The notes under the pieces: model-generated
Database searches by the model: none
What the model was told of the DNA's origin: nothing
The model's input: only the letters and a program-made list of their open reading frames with translations
Made by a program: the position numbers and the translations under genes
In this document: piece by piece, positions 42,027 through 51,500 of the stretch
Layout: every line of letters begins with the position of its first letter
How positions within the stretch are numbered: the stretch's first letter is position 1
Source: SIG603 sp964370635
GTDB lineage: Bacteria; Bacillota; Clostridia; Oscillospirales; Acutalibacteraceae
Assembly: GCA_964370635.1 (NCBI GenBank)
Contig: CAYJJU010000004.1
Span: 1-64,000, forward strand
Length of the DNA: 64,000 bases
Direction: 5' to 3'

Positions 42027-42797
42027 ATGGACAAGCTAAAATTATATGGCTTTAATAATTTAACAAAATCGCTCAGCTTTAATATTTATGACATCTGTTA
42101 TGCAAAAACCGCAAGAGAGCAGCAGGACTATATTAAATATATTAGCGAGCAATATAATTCAGAGCGTCTTACAGACATACTTAAAAAACTTACTCAAATG
42201 ATAGGCGCTACAGTTTTGAATATCTCAAAACAAGACTATGAACCACAAGGGGCGAGCGTCACATTTTTAATTGCAGAGGAAAGTATGGCAGAAAATAGAA
42301 GCGGCGAAACTATGGTAGCCCATCTAGACAAAAGCCATGTGACCGTGCACACCTATCCGGAATATCACCCTGAAAATTCTATTGCCACATTTAGAGTGGA
42401 CATAGATGTGTCTACTTGCGGCGAAATTACCCCGCTTTCTACACTCGACTTTTTGATAGGTAGTTTCGATTCTGACATTATAACGATGGACTACAGGGTA
42501 AGGGGCTTTACAAGAGATGTAAGCGGCAAAAAAGTTTTTTCAGACAATAACCTTACATCTATCCAAGATTTTATCGATGAAAAAACACTTAAAAAATATG
42601 ATGCGATAGACGTAAATGTCTACCAATCAAACCTCTTTCACACAAAGATGCTCATAAAAGATATCGTGCTTCAAAACTATCTTTTTAATGCCGATGTGTA
42701 TGAAATTTCTCCTCAAAGAAGGCTTGATATCACAAACGCACTTAGAAAAGAAATGATAGAAATTTTTAGCGGAAGCAATATTTACAGGGAGGCATGA
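42027..42797 (+). CDS. speD: S-adenosylmethionine decarboxylase proenzyme
   Basis: This 256-residue enzyme makes decarboxylated S-adenosylmethionine, the aminopropyl donor for spermidine. It is an E. coli-type proenzyme that cuts itself at a Ser that becomes the pyruvoyl group: AHLDKSHVTVHTYPE (Ser103) matches the known site. MDYRVRGFTRDVSG and ISPQRRLDITNAL are further family blocks. The start at 42027 follows TTGGAGGG by 8 nt. A longer frame reads through the leader but has no ribosome site. It is the first gene of a six-gene operon, and speA follows after 4 nt. Confidence 0.95.
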   Translation: MDKLKLYGFNNLTKSLSFNIYDICYAKTAREQQDYIKYISEQYNSERLTDILKKLTQMIGATVLNISKQDYEPQGASVTFLIAEESMAENRSGETMVAHLDKSHVTVHTYPEYHPENSIATFRVDIDVSTCGEITPLSTLDFLIGSFDSDIITMDYRVRGFTRDVSGKKVFSDNNLTSIQDFIDEKTLKKYDAIDVNVYQSNLFHTKMLIKDIVLQNYLFNADVYEISPQRRLDITNALRKEMIEIFSGSNIYREA

Positions 42798-42801
42798 GTA
42801 G

Positions 42802-44238
42802 ATGAACCAAAAGAAAATGCCACTTATTGACGCCTTGGAGGAAATAAAAAGCACGAGGCTTGTGCCGTTTGATGTGCCTGGACATAAAAGAGGTAAAGGC
42901 AATAAGCTTCTCACCGAATTTTTGGGTGAAAAATGTCTTAGTGTAGATGTAAATTCAATGAAGGCGCTGGATAATTTGTGTCACCCTACAAGCGTGATTA
43001 AAGAGGCAGAAATGCTGGCGGCAGAGTGTTTTGGTGCCGAACATGCATTTTTCATGGTGGGGGGCACGACCTCGTCTGTGCAGTCTATGATTTTAGCAAG
43101 TGTGAAGAGCGGCGAAAAAATAATACTCCCTAGAAATGTGCATCAAAGCGTCATTAATGCTCTTGTCTTATGCGACGCAGTTCCAGTGTACATTAATCCT
43201 CAAACTGACGAAAGACTTGGAATTGCACTGGGAATGTCTTTAAAGGACATCGAAAAAGCCATAAAGCAAAATCCGACGGCTAAGGCAATTTTGGTAAATA
43301 ACCCGACATATTACGGAATATGTTCCGACTTAAAAAGCATAACCGACTTGGCACATAGCCATAATATGAAGGTTTTGGTGGATGAGGCACACGGAACACA
43401 TTTTTATTTTAGCGATAAACTCCCAATTTCTGCAATGGAAGCAGGGGCGGACATGGCGGCTGTCAGCATGCATAAATCCGGCGGCTCGCTCACTCAAAGT
43501 TCTATACTTCTTTGTGGAAAAAATATTAACGAGCATTATGTAAGGCAGATAATAAATCTAACTCAAACGACAAGCGGCTCGTACTTATTGCTTTCAAGCC
43601 TTGACATTTCAAGAAGAAATCTCGCACTTTTTGGCGAAGAGATAGTAGATAAGGTGTTAAAATTTGCAAATTATGCAAGGGATGAAATCAATGAAATAGG
43701 CGACTATTATGCCTATGGAAGCGAGATAATCAACGGCGACAGCGTCTTTGATTTTGACAAAACTAAGCTTGCAATAAATACTTTGGAGCTAGGCCTTGCA
43801 GGAAAAGAAGTGTACGACCTGCTTCGAGACGAGTACGACATACAAATTGAATTTGGCGATTTGGGAAATATTTTGGCTTATATTTCTGTTGGCGATAAAA
43901 ATAAAAATATTGAAAGACTTATTTCTGCCTTATCAGAAATTAAAAGGATATATAAGAAGAGTAAAGTAGGAATGCTTTCCAACGAGTATATTAATCCCAT
44001 AGTAGAAAAAAGCCCAAGAGAGGCGTTTTACGCAGAGAAACGCAGTTTGCACCTATCAGAGTGTGAGGGCAAGATATCCTGTGAATTTGTAATTTGCTAT
44101 CCACCGGGAATACCAATTTTGGCCCCGGGTGAGAAAATTACTAAAGAAATTATAGAATACATCAGGTATGCAAAGGAAAAATCCTGTCTTTTAACAGGGC
44201 CTGAAAGCATGGATGTAAGTAGGCTAAATGTGATGTGA
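42802..44238 (+). CDS. speA: Arginine/lysine/ornithine decarboxylase (PLP fold type I)
   Basis: This 478-residue PLP enzyme belongs to the Orn/Lys/Arg decarboxylase group. The PLP Lys is in SMHKSGGSLTQS (Lys225), and the substrate pocket stretch VDEAHGTHF lies near residue 195. It lacks the N-terminal wing domain of the E. coli enzymes, as is usual for the short form in Firmicutes. Because agmatinase is encoded two genes downstream, arginine is the likely substrate, giving agmatine, but lysine or ornithine cannot be excluded. GGGAGG precedes the ATG. It ends 10 nt before speE. Confidence 0.9.
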   Translation: MNQKKMPLIDALEEIKSTRLVPFDVPGHKRGKGNKLLTEFLGEKCLSVDVNSMKALDNLCHPTSVIKEAEMLAAECFGAEHAFFMVGGTTSSVQSMILASVKSGEKIILPRNVHQSVINALVLCDAVPVYINPQTDERLGIALGMSLKDIEKAIKQNPTAKAILVNNPTYYGICSDLKSITDLAHSHNMKVLVDEAHGTHFYFSDKLPISAMEAGADMAAVSMHKSGGSLTQSSILLCGKNINEHYVRQIINLTQTTSGSYLLLSSLDISRRNLALFGEEIVDKVLKFANYARDEINEIGDYYAYGSEIINGDSVFDFDKTKLAINTLELGLAGKEVYDLLRDEYDIQIEFGDLGNILAYISVGDKNKNIERLISALSEIKRIYKKSKVGMLSNEYINPIVEKSPREAFYAEKRSLHLSECEGKISCEFVICYPPGIPILAPGEKITKEIIEYIRYAKEKSCLLTGPESMDVSRLNVM

Positions 44239-44248
44239 GGAGGGAAAT

Positions 44249-45106
44249 ATGGACGATTTATGGTACAGCGAATATCATACCGATAATGTAAGATTTTCGA
44301 TAAAAGTCACAAGACAGCTATATTCAAATGAGAGCGATTACCAAAAAATAGCGGTGTATGATTCACCGGAGTTTGGTAGGTTTCTAACCCTTGACGGAGT
44401 GATGATGCTGACGCAAAGAGACGAGTTTATCTATCACGAAATGATGGTGCACACTGCTTTGGCTCTTCTAAAAAATGCAAAAAATGTGCTTGTAATAGGC
44501 GCAGGCGACGGCGGAGTTTGCAGGGAACTTATAAAATATGAGGCACTTGAGAAAATTGACGTGGTGGAAATTGATGAGGAAGTTGTTAAGGTGTGTAAAG
44601 AATTTTTACCACAAACAGCCTGCGGTTTTGAGGACGAGCGTGTAAATCTTCGTTTTGAAGATGGCCTAAAATATGTAAGACATACAAAAAACAAGTATGA
44701 TTTAATCATTGTCGACTCCACCGACCCCTCAGGTCCCGGCGAAGTTTTGTTCACAAAAGAGTTTTACGGCAATTGCAGTAAAATTCTTAATGACGACGGA
44801 ATTATGCTAAATCAGCATGAAAGTCCGTTTTATGAGCAGGATGCAAAAGCAATGAGATTTGCGCATAAAAGAATTTTAAGCGTATTTCCAATAAGCAAGG
44901 TCTATCAGGCGCATATTCCAACTTATCCGTCAGGGCACTGGCTGTTTGGATTTGCATCAAAAAATATCCACCCCGTAAAAGATTTGGACGAGCAGTATTT
45001 TAATTCCTTAAACATAAAAACGAAATATTATAACACCAATTTACACAAAGGGGCGTTTTACCTGCCAAACTATGTCGAGGAGGTTTTAAAGAGAGATGAA
45101 AAGTAA
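44249..45106 (+). CDS. speE: Spermidine synthase
   Basis: This 285-residue aminopropyltransferase joins the aminopropyl group of decarboxylated S-adenosylmethionine to putrescine. The family start is DLWYSEYHTDNVRFS. The nucleotide motif is VIGAGDGGVCREL (about residues 81-93), and the catalytic DSTDPSGPGEVLF block (about 152-164) contains the Asp that accepts the amine proton. GAGGAGGG lies upstream. It overlaps speB by 11 nt. Whether it uses putrescine, cadaverine or agmatine in vivo is not shown by the sequence. Confidence 0.95.
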   Translation: MDDLWYSEYHTDNVRFSIKVTRQLYSNESDYQKIAVYDSPEFGRFLTLDGVMMLTQRDEFIYHEMMVHTALALLKNAKNVLVIGAGDGGVCRELIKYEALEKIDVVEIDEEVVKVCKEFLPQTACGFEDERVNLRFEDGLKYVRHTKNKYDLIIVDSTDPSGPGEVLFTKEFYGNCSKILNDDGIMLNQHESPFYEQDAKAMRFAHKRILSVFPISKVYQAHIPTYPSGHWLFGFASKNIHPVKDLDEQYFNSLNIKTKYYNTNLHKGAFYLPNYVEEVLKRDEK

Positions 45107-45947
45107 TATAAGCACATTTATCGGCTGTGAAGCTGATTACCTTGACAGTGATGTAGTCATATTTGGCGCACCGTTTGACGGTACGGCATCTTTTAGGCCG
45201 GGCACACGCTTTGGCCCGCCCGCCATAAGAAATGAAAGCTTTGGCATAGAAACCTACTCGCCGTATTCCGACAGAGATTTAACTGATATGAAAATTTTTG
45301 ACGGGGGAGATTTGGAGCTTCCATTTGGAAACCCTCAAAAAGCACTCGATATGATTTATGAAAACACAAAAACTATTTTAAATGACGGAAAAATTCCTGT
45401 AATGCTTGGTGGAGAACATCTGATAAGCTATGGAAGTGTGAAGGCGGTTTATGAGAAATATCCCGATTTGCAGGTGATACATTTAGATGCCCACACAGAT
45501 TTAAGAGAAGAATATTTGGGAGAAAAATTATCCCATGCAAGTGTCATGCGTCTCATTTGGGAGTTTTTGGGCGACGGAAAAATACATCAGTATGGAATAA
45601 GAAGCGGTGAAAAAGTAGAGTTTGAGTTTGCACAAAAACATACAAATTTGCATAAATTTGATTTAGATGGCTTTGAAGAGCTAAAAAACAAGTGTAAAGG
45701 AATACCGCTTTACTTCTCTTTAGATTTAGACGTGCTAGACCCGTCGGTGTTTTGTGGCACAGGAACCACAGAGGCCGGGGGAGTGACGTTTAAGGAACTT
45801 ATGAAGGTGATATTACAGCTTAAGGATTTAAATATTGTGGGCTGTGACATAAATGAACTCTCACCACACTACGACAATAGCGGTGCATCGACTGCGGTTG
45901 CGTGCAAGGTGACAAGAGAAATACTTTTACAATTGAAAGGAAAATGA
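45096..45947 (+). CDS. speB: Agmatinase (arginase/ureohydrolase family)
   Basis: This 283-residue enzyme hydrolyses agmatine to putrescine and urea with a binuclear manganese site. The metal ligands are visible: GGEHLISYG, HLDAHTDLR (Asp, His, Asp) and SLDLDVLDPS (two Asp). The start overlaps speE by 11 nt; GAGGAGG lies 9 nt upstream. It completes the arginine, agmatine, putrescine route with SpeA. The closely related guanidinobutyrase cannot be excluded from sequence alone, but the gene neighbourhood supports agmatine. Confidence 0.93.
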   Translation: MKSNISTFIGCEADYLDSDVVIFGAPFDGTASFRPGTRFGPPAIRNESFGIETYSPYSDRDLTDMKIFDGGDLELPFGNPQKALDMIYENTKTILNDGKIPVMLGGEHLISYGSVKAVYEKYPDLQVIHLDAHTDLREEYLGEKLSHASVMRLIWEFLGDGKIHQYGIRSGEKVEFEFAQKHTNLHKFDLDGFEELKNKCKGIPLYFSLDLDVLDPSVFCGTGTTEAGGVTFKELMKVILQLKDLNIVGCDINELSPHYDNSGASTAVACKVTREILLQLKGK

Positions 45948-45950
45948 AAA

Positions 45951-47150
45951 ATGAGTAAATGTTTAATTATAGGATGTGGCGGCGTAGCCTCTGTGACAAT
46001 ACACAAATGCTGTCAAAATTTTGAGGTCTTTGATGAAATCATGATAGCCAGCAGGACAAAGAGCAAGTGCGATGCGTTAAAAGAAAAGCTAGACGGCGGA
46101 AAAACCAAGATACATACCGCGCAAGTAGATGCGGATAAAGTAGAAGAGCTTGTCAGCCTAATTAATGAATTTAAACCCGATGTCGTGCTAAATTTGGCGC
46201 TTCCTTATCAAGATTTAACCATAATGGATGCGTGCTTAGAGACAAAGACACATTACATAGACACTGCAAATTACGAGCCACTAGACACTGCAAAATTTGA
46301 ATATAAATGGCAATGGGAATACAGAGAGCGTTTTGAAAAAGCAGGGATTTGCGCTATTTTAGGTTGCGGATTTGACCCGGGCGTGACGGGTGTATTTTCT
46401 GCATACGCACAAAAACATTATTTCGATGAAATACACTACCTCGATATTTTAGATGCAAATGCCGGCGACCACGGCTATCCTTTTGCAACAAATTTTAACC
46501 CTGAGATAAATATTCGTGAGGTAAGTGCTAACGGAAGTTATTGGGAAAATGGCGAGTGGGTTGAAACCGAGCCTATGGAAATTAAAAGGGAGTATGACTT
46601 CCCACAGATAGGTGTAAAGGATATGTACTTGCTACACCACGAAGAGCTTGAAAGCTTGGGAATTAACCTAAAGGGCATAAAAAGAATTAGATTTTTCATG
46701 ACTTTTGGGCAAAGCTATCTTACCCATTTAAAATGCCTAGAAAACGTGGGAATGACTTCGATAGAGCCTATAGAGTACGAAGGAAAACAAATAGTTCCTC
46801 TTCAATTTTTAAAGGCAGTGCTTCCAGACCCTGCAAGCTTAGGCCCTAGAACTGTCGGAAAAACAAACATAGGTTGTATCTTTAAAGGAATTAAAGACGG
46901 CAAAGAGAAGACCTATTACGTGTACAATGTTTGTGACCATCAAGAGTGTTATAAGGAAGTTGGCAGCCAAGCGATTTCGTACACGACGGGCGTGCCTGCA
47001 ATGATAGGCGCAATGCTTTTACTTAAGGGCGTTTGGAATAAACCGGGCGTTTACAACGTGGAAGAGTTTGATCCGGATCCATTTATGGAAGAACTAAACA
47101 AATGGGGACTTCCTTGGGTTGAGGACTTTAACCCAACTATGGTGGACTAA
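45951..47150 (+). CDS. Carboxynorspermidine/carboxyspermidine synthase (dehydrogenase)
   Basis: This 399-residue enzyme belongs to the saccharopine dehydrogenase family and joins aspartate semialdehyde to putrescine or diaminopropane, with NADPH reduction. The N-terminal Rossmann motif is IIGCGGVASVTIHKC (residues 6-20). Family blocks include CGFDPGVTGVFSAYAQKHYFDEI and FMTFGQSYLTHLKCLENVGM. It lies 3 nt after speB and ends directly next to the nspC start, so it acts in the same pathway as NspC. It provides the aspartate-based alternative to SpeD and SpeE. Confidence 0.92.
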   Translation: MSKCLIIGCGGVASVTIHKCCQNFEVFDEIMIASRTKSKCDALKEKLDGGKTKIHTAQVDADKVEELVSLINEFKPDVVLNLALPYQDLTIMDACLETKTHYIDTANYEPLDTAKFEYKWQWEYRERFEKAGICAILGCGFDPGVTGVFSAYAQKHYFDEIHYLDILDANAGDHGYPFATNFNPEINIREVSANGSYWENGEWVETEPMEIKREYDFPQIGVKDMYLLHHEELESLGINLKGIKRIRFFMTFGQSYLTHLKCLENVGMTSIEPIEYEGKQIVPLQFLKAVLPDPASLGPRTVGKTNIGCIFKGIKDGKEKTYYVYNVCDHQECYKEVGSQAISYTTGVPAMIGAMLLLKGVWNKPGVYNVEEFDPDPFMEELNKWGLPWVEDFNPTMVD

Positions 47151-48299
47151 ATGGAGAAGCTTTATAATGAATTTTTAGACTTAAAAACCCCGTGCTATAT
47201 TGTAGACGAAAATTTGCTTATAAAGAACTTAGAAAAACTTGAATATGTATCTAAAAGAGCCGGCTGTAAAATACTGCTGGCTCAAAAAGCTTTTTCTATG
47301 TACAGTACATATACTTTACAGGCGAAATATTTACACGGAACTACAGCGAGCGGCCTATTTGAGGCAAAGCTAGGCTTTGAGGAAATGGGAGGGGAGTGCC
47401 ATGTGTTTTCTGCGGCATACCTAGAGCACGAAATGGACGAAATACTTGAAATTTGCGACCATATCACATTTAACTCCTTTAATCAATGGGAAAAATACAG
47501 GGAAAAATGCCTTAAATCGGGAAAAAGCTTTGGGATAAGGATAAACCCCGAGCACTCAACACAGGACCACGCAATATACGACCCATGCGCCAAAGGCTCA
47601 AGGATGGGTGTTACAATCGATAACTTTAAAGCTGAACTACTTTACGGCATAGAGGGACTGCACTTTCACACCTTGTGTGAGCAAAACAGCGATGCGCTGA
47701 TAGAAACACTGAAAGTAGTGGAAGAAAAGTTTGGAAAATATATTCACCAAATGAAATGGATTAACTTTGGCGGTGGACATCATATTACAAGAGAAGATTA
47801 TGACGTAGAGGCGCTAATTTCATGCATAATAGACTTCAAAAACAGATATAATGTAGAAGTTTATTTAGAGCCGGGCGAGGCTGTGGCGCTTAATGCAGGC
47901 TTTTTGATGACCGAGGTGTTAGATATAGTAAAAAATGATATCAATATCGCAGTACTGGACACCTCCGCCGCTTGTCATATGCCCGATGTAATAGAAATGC
48001 CGTACACACCGCCATTATTTGGTGCCGAGCCTACAAAAACAAGTGGCAAGCAAGTGGGCTTTACATACAGGCTAGCAGGGCCTACTTGCCTTGCAGGCGA
48101 TATAATCGGCGATTATAATTTCAAAAGTGATATTAAAATAGGCGATAAACTGATGTTTTGCGACATGGCGATATACTCCATGGTAAAAAACAATACCTTT
48201 AACGGAATGTGCCTTCCAAATATATATTTAAGAAATATATTTGGCCAGATCAACCTCAAAAAAAGCTTTTCTTATGCCGATTTTAAGGGAAGGCTGTGA
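47151..48299 (+). CDS. nspC: Carboxynorspermidine/carboxyspermidine decarboxylase
   Basis: This 382-residue PLP enzyme of the alanine racemase/ornithine decarboxylase fold removes the carboxyl group from carboxyspermidine or carboxynorspermidine. The PLP Lys is in ILLAQKAFSMY (Lys46). LEPGEAVALNAG binds the PLP phosphate, and CHMPDVIEMPYTPPLFGA is a family block. The start codon follows the upstream stop without a gap. This last gene of the operon has no strong terminator right after it; the TCTTACA-ATTC-TGTAAGA hairpin at 48315 lacks a T run. Confidence 0.94.
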   Translation: MEKLYNEFLDLKTPCYIVDENLLIKNLEKLEYVSKRAGCKILLAQKAFSMYSTYTLQAKYLHGTTASGLFEAKLGFEEMGGECHVFSAAYLEHEMDEILEICDHITFNSFNQWEKYREKCLKSGKSFGIRINPEHSTQDHAIYDPCAKGSRMGVTIDNFKAELLYGIEGLHFHTLCEQNSDALIETLKVVEEKFGKYIHQMKWINFGGGHHITREDYDVEALISCIIDFKNRYNVEVYLEPGEAVALNAGFLMTEVLDIVKNDINIAVLDTSAACHMPDVIEMPYTPPLFGAEPTKTSGKQVGFTYRLAGPTCLAGDIIGDYNFKSDIKIGDKLMFCDMAIYSMVKNNTFNGMCLPNIYLRNIFGQINLKKSFSYADFKGRL

Positions 48300-48596
48300 A
48301 TTTTGGTTAAGTTATCTTACAATTCTGTAAGAAATGGTATATTTTGACCTAAAATTCTATTTTGGAATTAAAAAGACACTAAAATGTTGTAGAATATTTA
48401 AAATTACTTTGGAGCATTATTATTTTTTGTGTTTAGCAAAAAAATGTAGAAAAAAGTTTGAAAAAGCGTGAACCTTTTTTGAACTCGATGTATCTTAAGT
48501 AGTGTAAGCCAATTTTAGGTAATAAAATGCTCTGTAAAAAGCGCATTATATTATAAATTTATTTTACCTTATATTACAGAAAAGGAGGAAATGACT
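48300..48596. other. Intergenic region before the giant surface protein gene
   Basis: This region of 297 bp is A/T-rich. It contains the hairpin TCTTACA-ATTC-TGTAAGA (48315-48332) just after nspC, and no credible promoter of high quality; TTGAAC near 48478 is a weak -35 candidate. The final part has AAAGGAGG (48581-48588). No coding frame or tRNA can be seen. Confidence 0.5.
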
Positions 48597-51500
48597 ATGA
48601 CAAACGTTCAAACGGGCAAAAAAGTTATCTTAAAGGTCGTTCTTGTATGGACACTGATTATCGCTATGTTGACACAAAACTTCGTACCGGTTTTCGCGAC
48701 TATGTATGAACCCGCACCTGCAGATAGCCCTGTAACGCTAACAGAGACTGTTGTTTATAATGATGACAACTCTGCGGCAACTGTTACAGTAACTGCCACG
48801 ACGAACAACGAAGATGTAACTATTACAGGTATTAAGACACCTAGTGAAGAAAACGTAGCAGGCGCTACAGCTACATATGATGCCACAACAAATGGCGACT
48901 TTAGCTTTAATGCTTACTACACACAAGGCGAAGTATCTTATATTACATCTGCGCACACTGTTACAGTTTCAGAAATAGCAGAAGAACAAGAAGAACCTGC
49001 AGCTGAACCAAGTAAAGTAACGTTCCTTTACAATAACGAACCGCTTTACACAGCAGATGTGCTTGACACAATGACAATCGACCAAGCGCTTCTTGATGCA
49101 GCGATAACAGAAGCTGGCAAGACAGACATAATCGGTTGGCAAAACGAAGCAGGAGAAAAAGTTGAACTTTCTACTTTAACATTCACAGCAGCTACAACGC
49201 TGACTGCAATAATTAAAGCAGAAGAGAAACCAGAAACTCCGGAAGTAACAAAAACTCTTTCTATTATATACGGCGAGGAAACCGTAGTATATAACGAGGG
49301 CGAGGAAATTACAAAAACAGCACCCGAGGTTGAGGGGCAAACTTTCTCACACTGGGAATACAAAAACTCTAACGATGAGGTGGTTACAGAATTAACTTAC
49401 GGCGAGGGCGACGCGGCTCCAGTATACACAGCAACTGCTGTATACACAGAGAACGCACCTGAAGTTGTAGAAACTGTGATTGAAGTAACATCAGATATGG
49501 TAATCACACTATCTGATAACAACGCATATAAAGTTACAGATTTAAACGGAACTACTACAATAGCAGAAGGCACTTACGAGGGCGACCTCATCTTAAAAGG
49601 TGGCGGCACTCAAGTAACAGACCTTAGAATTATTGTAAAGAGCGGCGAACATAGTATTTTATTTAATAATGTAGATGTTATGAACGCTAACTATCCGATT
49701 ATTGAAAACACAGAGAGCGAAACCGCAACTTTATCACTTGATGAAGTCGAGGGAAGCAAAAATGCATTTGCTCTAATCGACGCTGTTGTTGATTTCATGC
49801 CAATAAGCTACGCTACAGTACCTGCAAACGTAAAAGTTTCAGCAGGACTAGAAAAGCTTAAAGTGGTAGAGCTTGAAGATGCAGCTACATCGGTAGCGCC
49901 ACAAACTTTCAATACAACACAAACTGAAATCAGAGGCTCAGGAACAAGTAATGATCCTTATATCCTTAACGTTGGGCAAACCATGTCAATTTCTGATATT
50001 ATTACTAATAATAACTGGATTGAAGATGCTAACCGACCTGGAGATATTAGAAATGTTTCATATGCAGTTAGTTCGGATAATAGACTTTCTTTGTCGAAAT
50101 TAGTAACAAGCGGCTCGTATAAAGATGGCAATATTAGAAAATATGATGCTTCTGTTGATGTTACGGGCGTAGTTTCTGGCACAGCGAGTGTATACCTGCA
50201 GTGGGAATATTCTGAAGAAAAATGGTTTTTTGGTACATATGAAGGTTGGTCTGATGGTTCAAGAAGAATTTACTTTAAAGTAGAGGATCCAAACCTTATT
50301 GACAGTGGCACAGCTGCACCGGTACCAGATGCTGACACAGGCGGACAGACAGCAGGCGCTGTGAACATCACAAAGTCTGCGGAATGGACTAATGCAGAGC
50401 AAACAGAAGCTGAGATTACTTTCGATATAAGCGGTACAGAAACCAAAGTAGGTTCGGACGTAATCATAGTGCTTGACCGCTCCGGTAGTATGGAAGGAGA
50501 TTGGACAACTGCAGCAAATGCAGCTTCAACATTTACAAATAGCTTATTAGCGGATGATAAGAATAGAGTTGCACTTGTACTGTTTGACGGTGCAAATAAT
50601 AGTGAAGCTCAAGATGTTAGTGGAAGTGTACATTTTAAAACATATGCGCCTAGCATAACAAACGCACTTAGCTTAGTACCTAATGGTGGAACAGATTATA
50701 CATCTGCTCTAAATAAAGCTATAGAGTTTGCAGCAGCAAATGTTAACACAGGCCGCCCGCTTCACATTATATTTATTTCGGACGGTGCTCCGGGAAAAAG
50801 TAACGGAAACGGCATAAACTCTACTAATTGGAATGGAAAAAACCAAGCTGCTACACTTCAAAGCCAGTATGATGCTACTATTCATACGATAGGTCTTGAT
50901 ATGGATGATAAAGGTAAAGCTTATCTAAGAGATGTAATAACTTCTTCGGATGGCACATTCGTAAACCTTGATGGTGCAGGACAGCTTTCAACAACTCTAG
51001 ACGAGTTAGGCAATACAATCACTTATGCCGCAACAGAAGCTGTGTTAACAGATGCATTATCTGACTATTTCGTTCTTAGCGGAAGTTTACCAACAGGTTG
51101 GACTAAAAATACAGACGGTAGTTATAGTTATAATGTAGGAACTATTACAGCTACAAGTCAAACTTTTACCATACCGGTTGAGTTAAAAGATGCAAATGCA
51201 AAAGGTATTTTACCGACGAATGACGGCGCATCACTTTCATATTTTGAGCCTGATGCTACCGAAAAGACAACATTAACTGATAAAAGTTATGTATGGCAAA
51301 ATACCGACATTGAAAAACCAGAACTTGAAAAAGATGCAACTACAGGTCAAATAAATGTAGTATTCTATCTAACTGATGAAAATGGCAATCTTTTGAAAAA
51401 GGAAAGTGTTGATGGTGATACGTATGTAATTGCTACTGGTGAAACTGATGCGTTAAGTAAATCATTTACTTACAGCACAGGTGGAAGCACAGAGCTTGCA

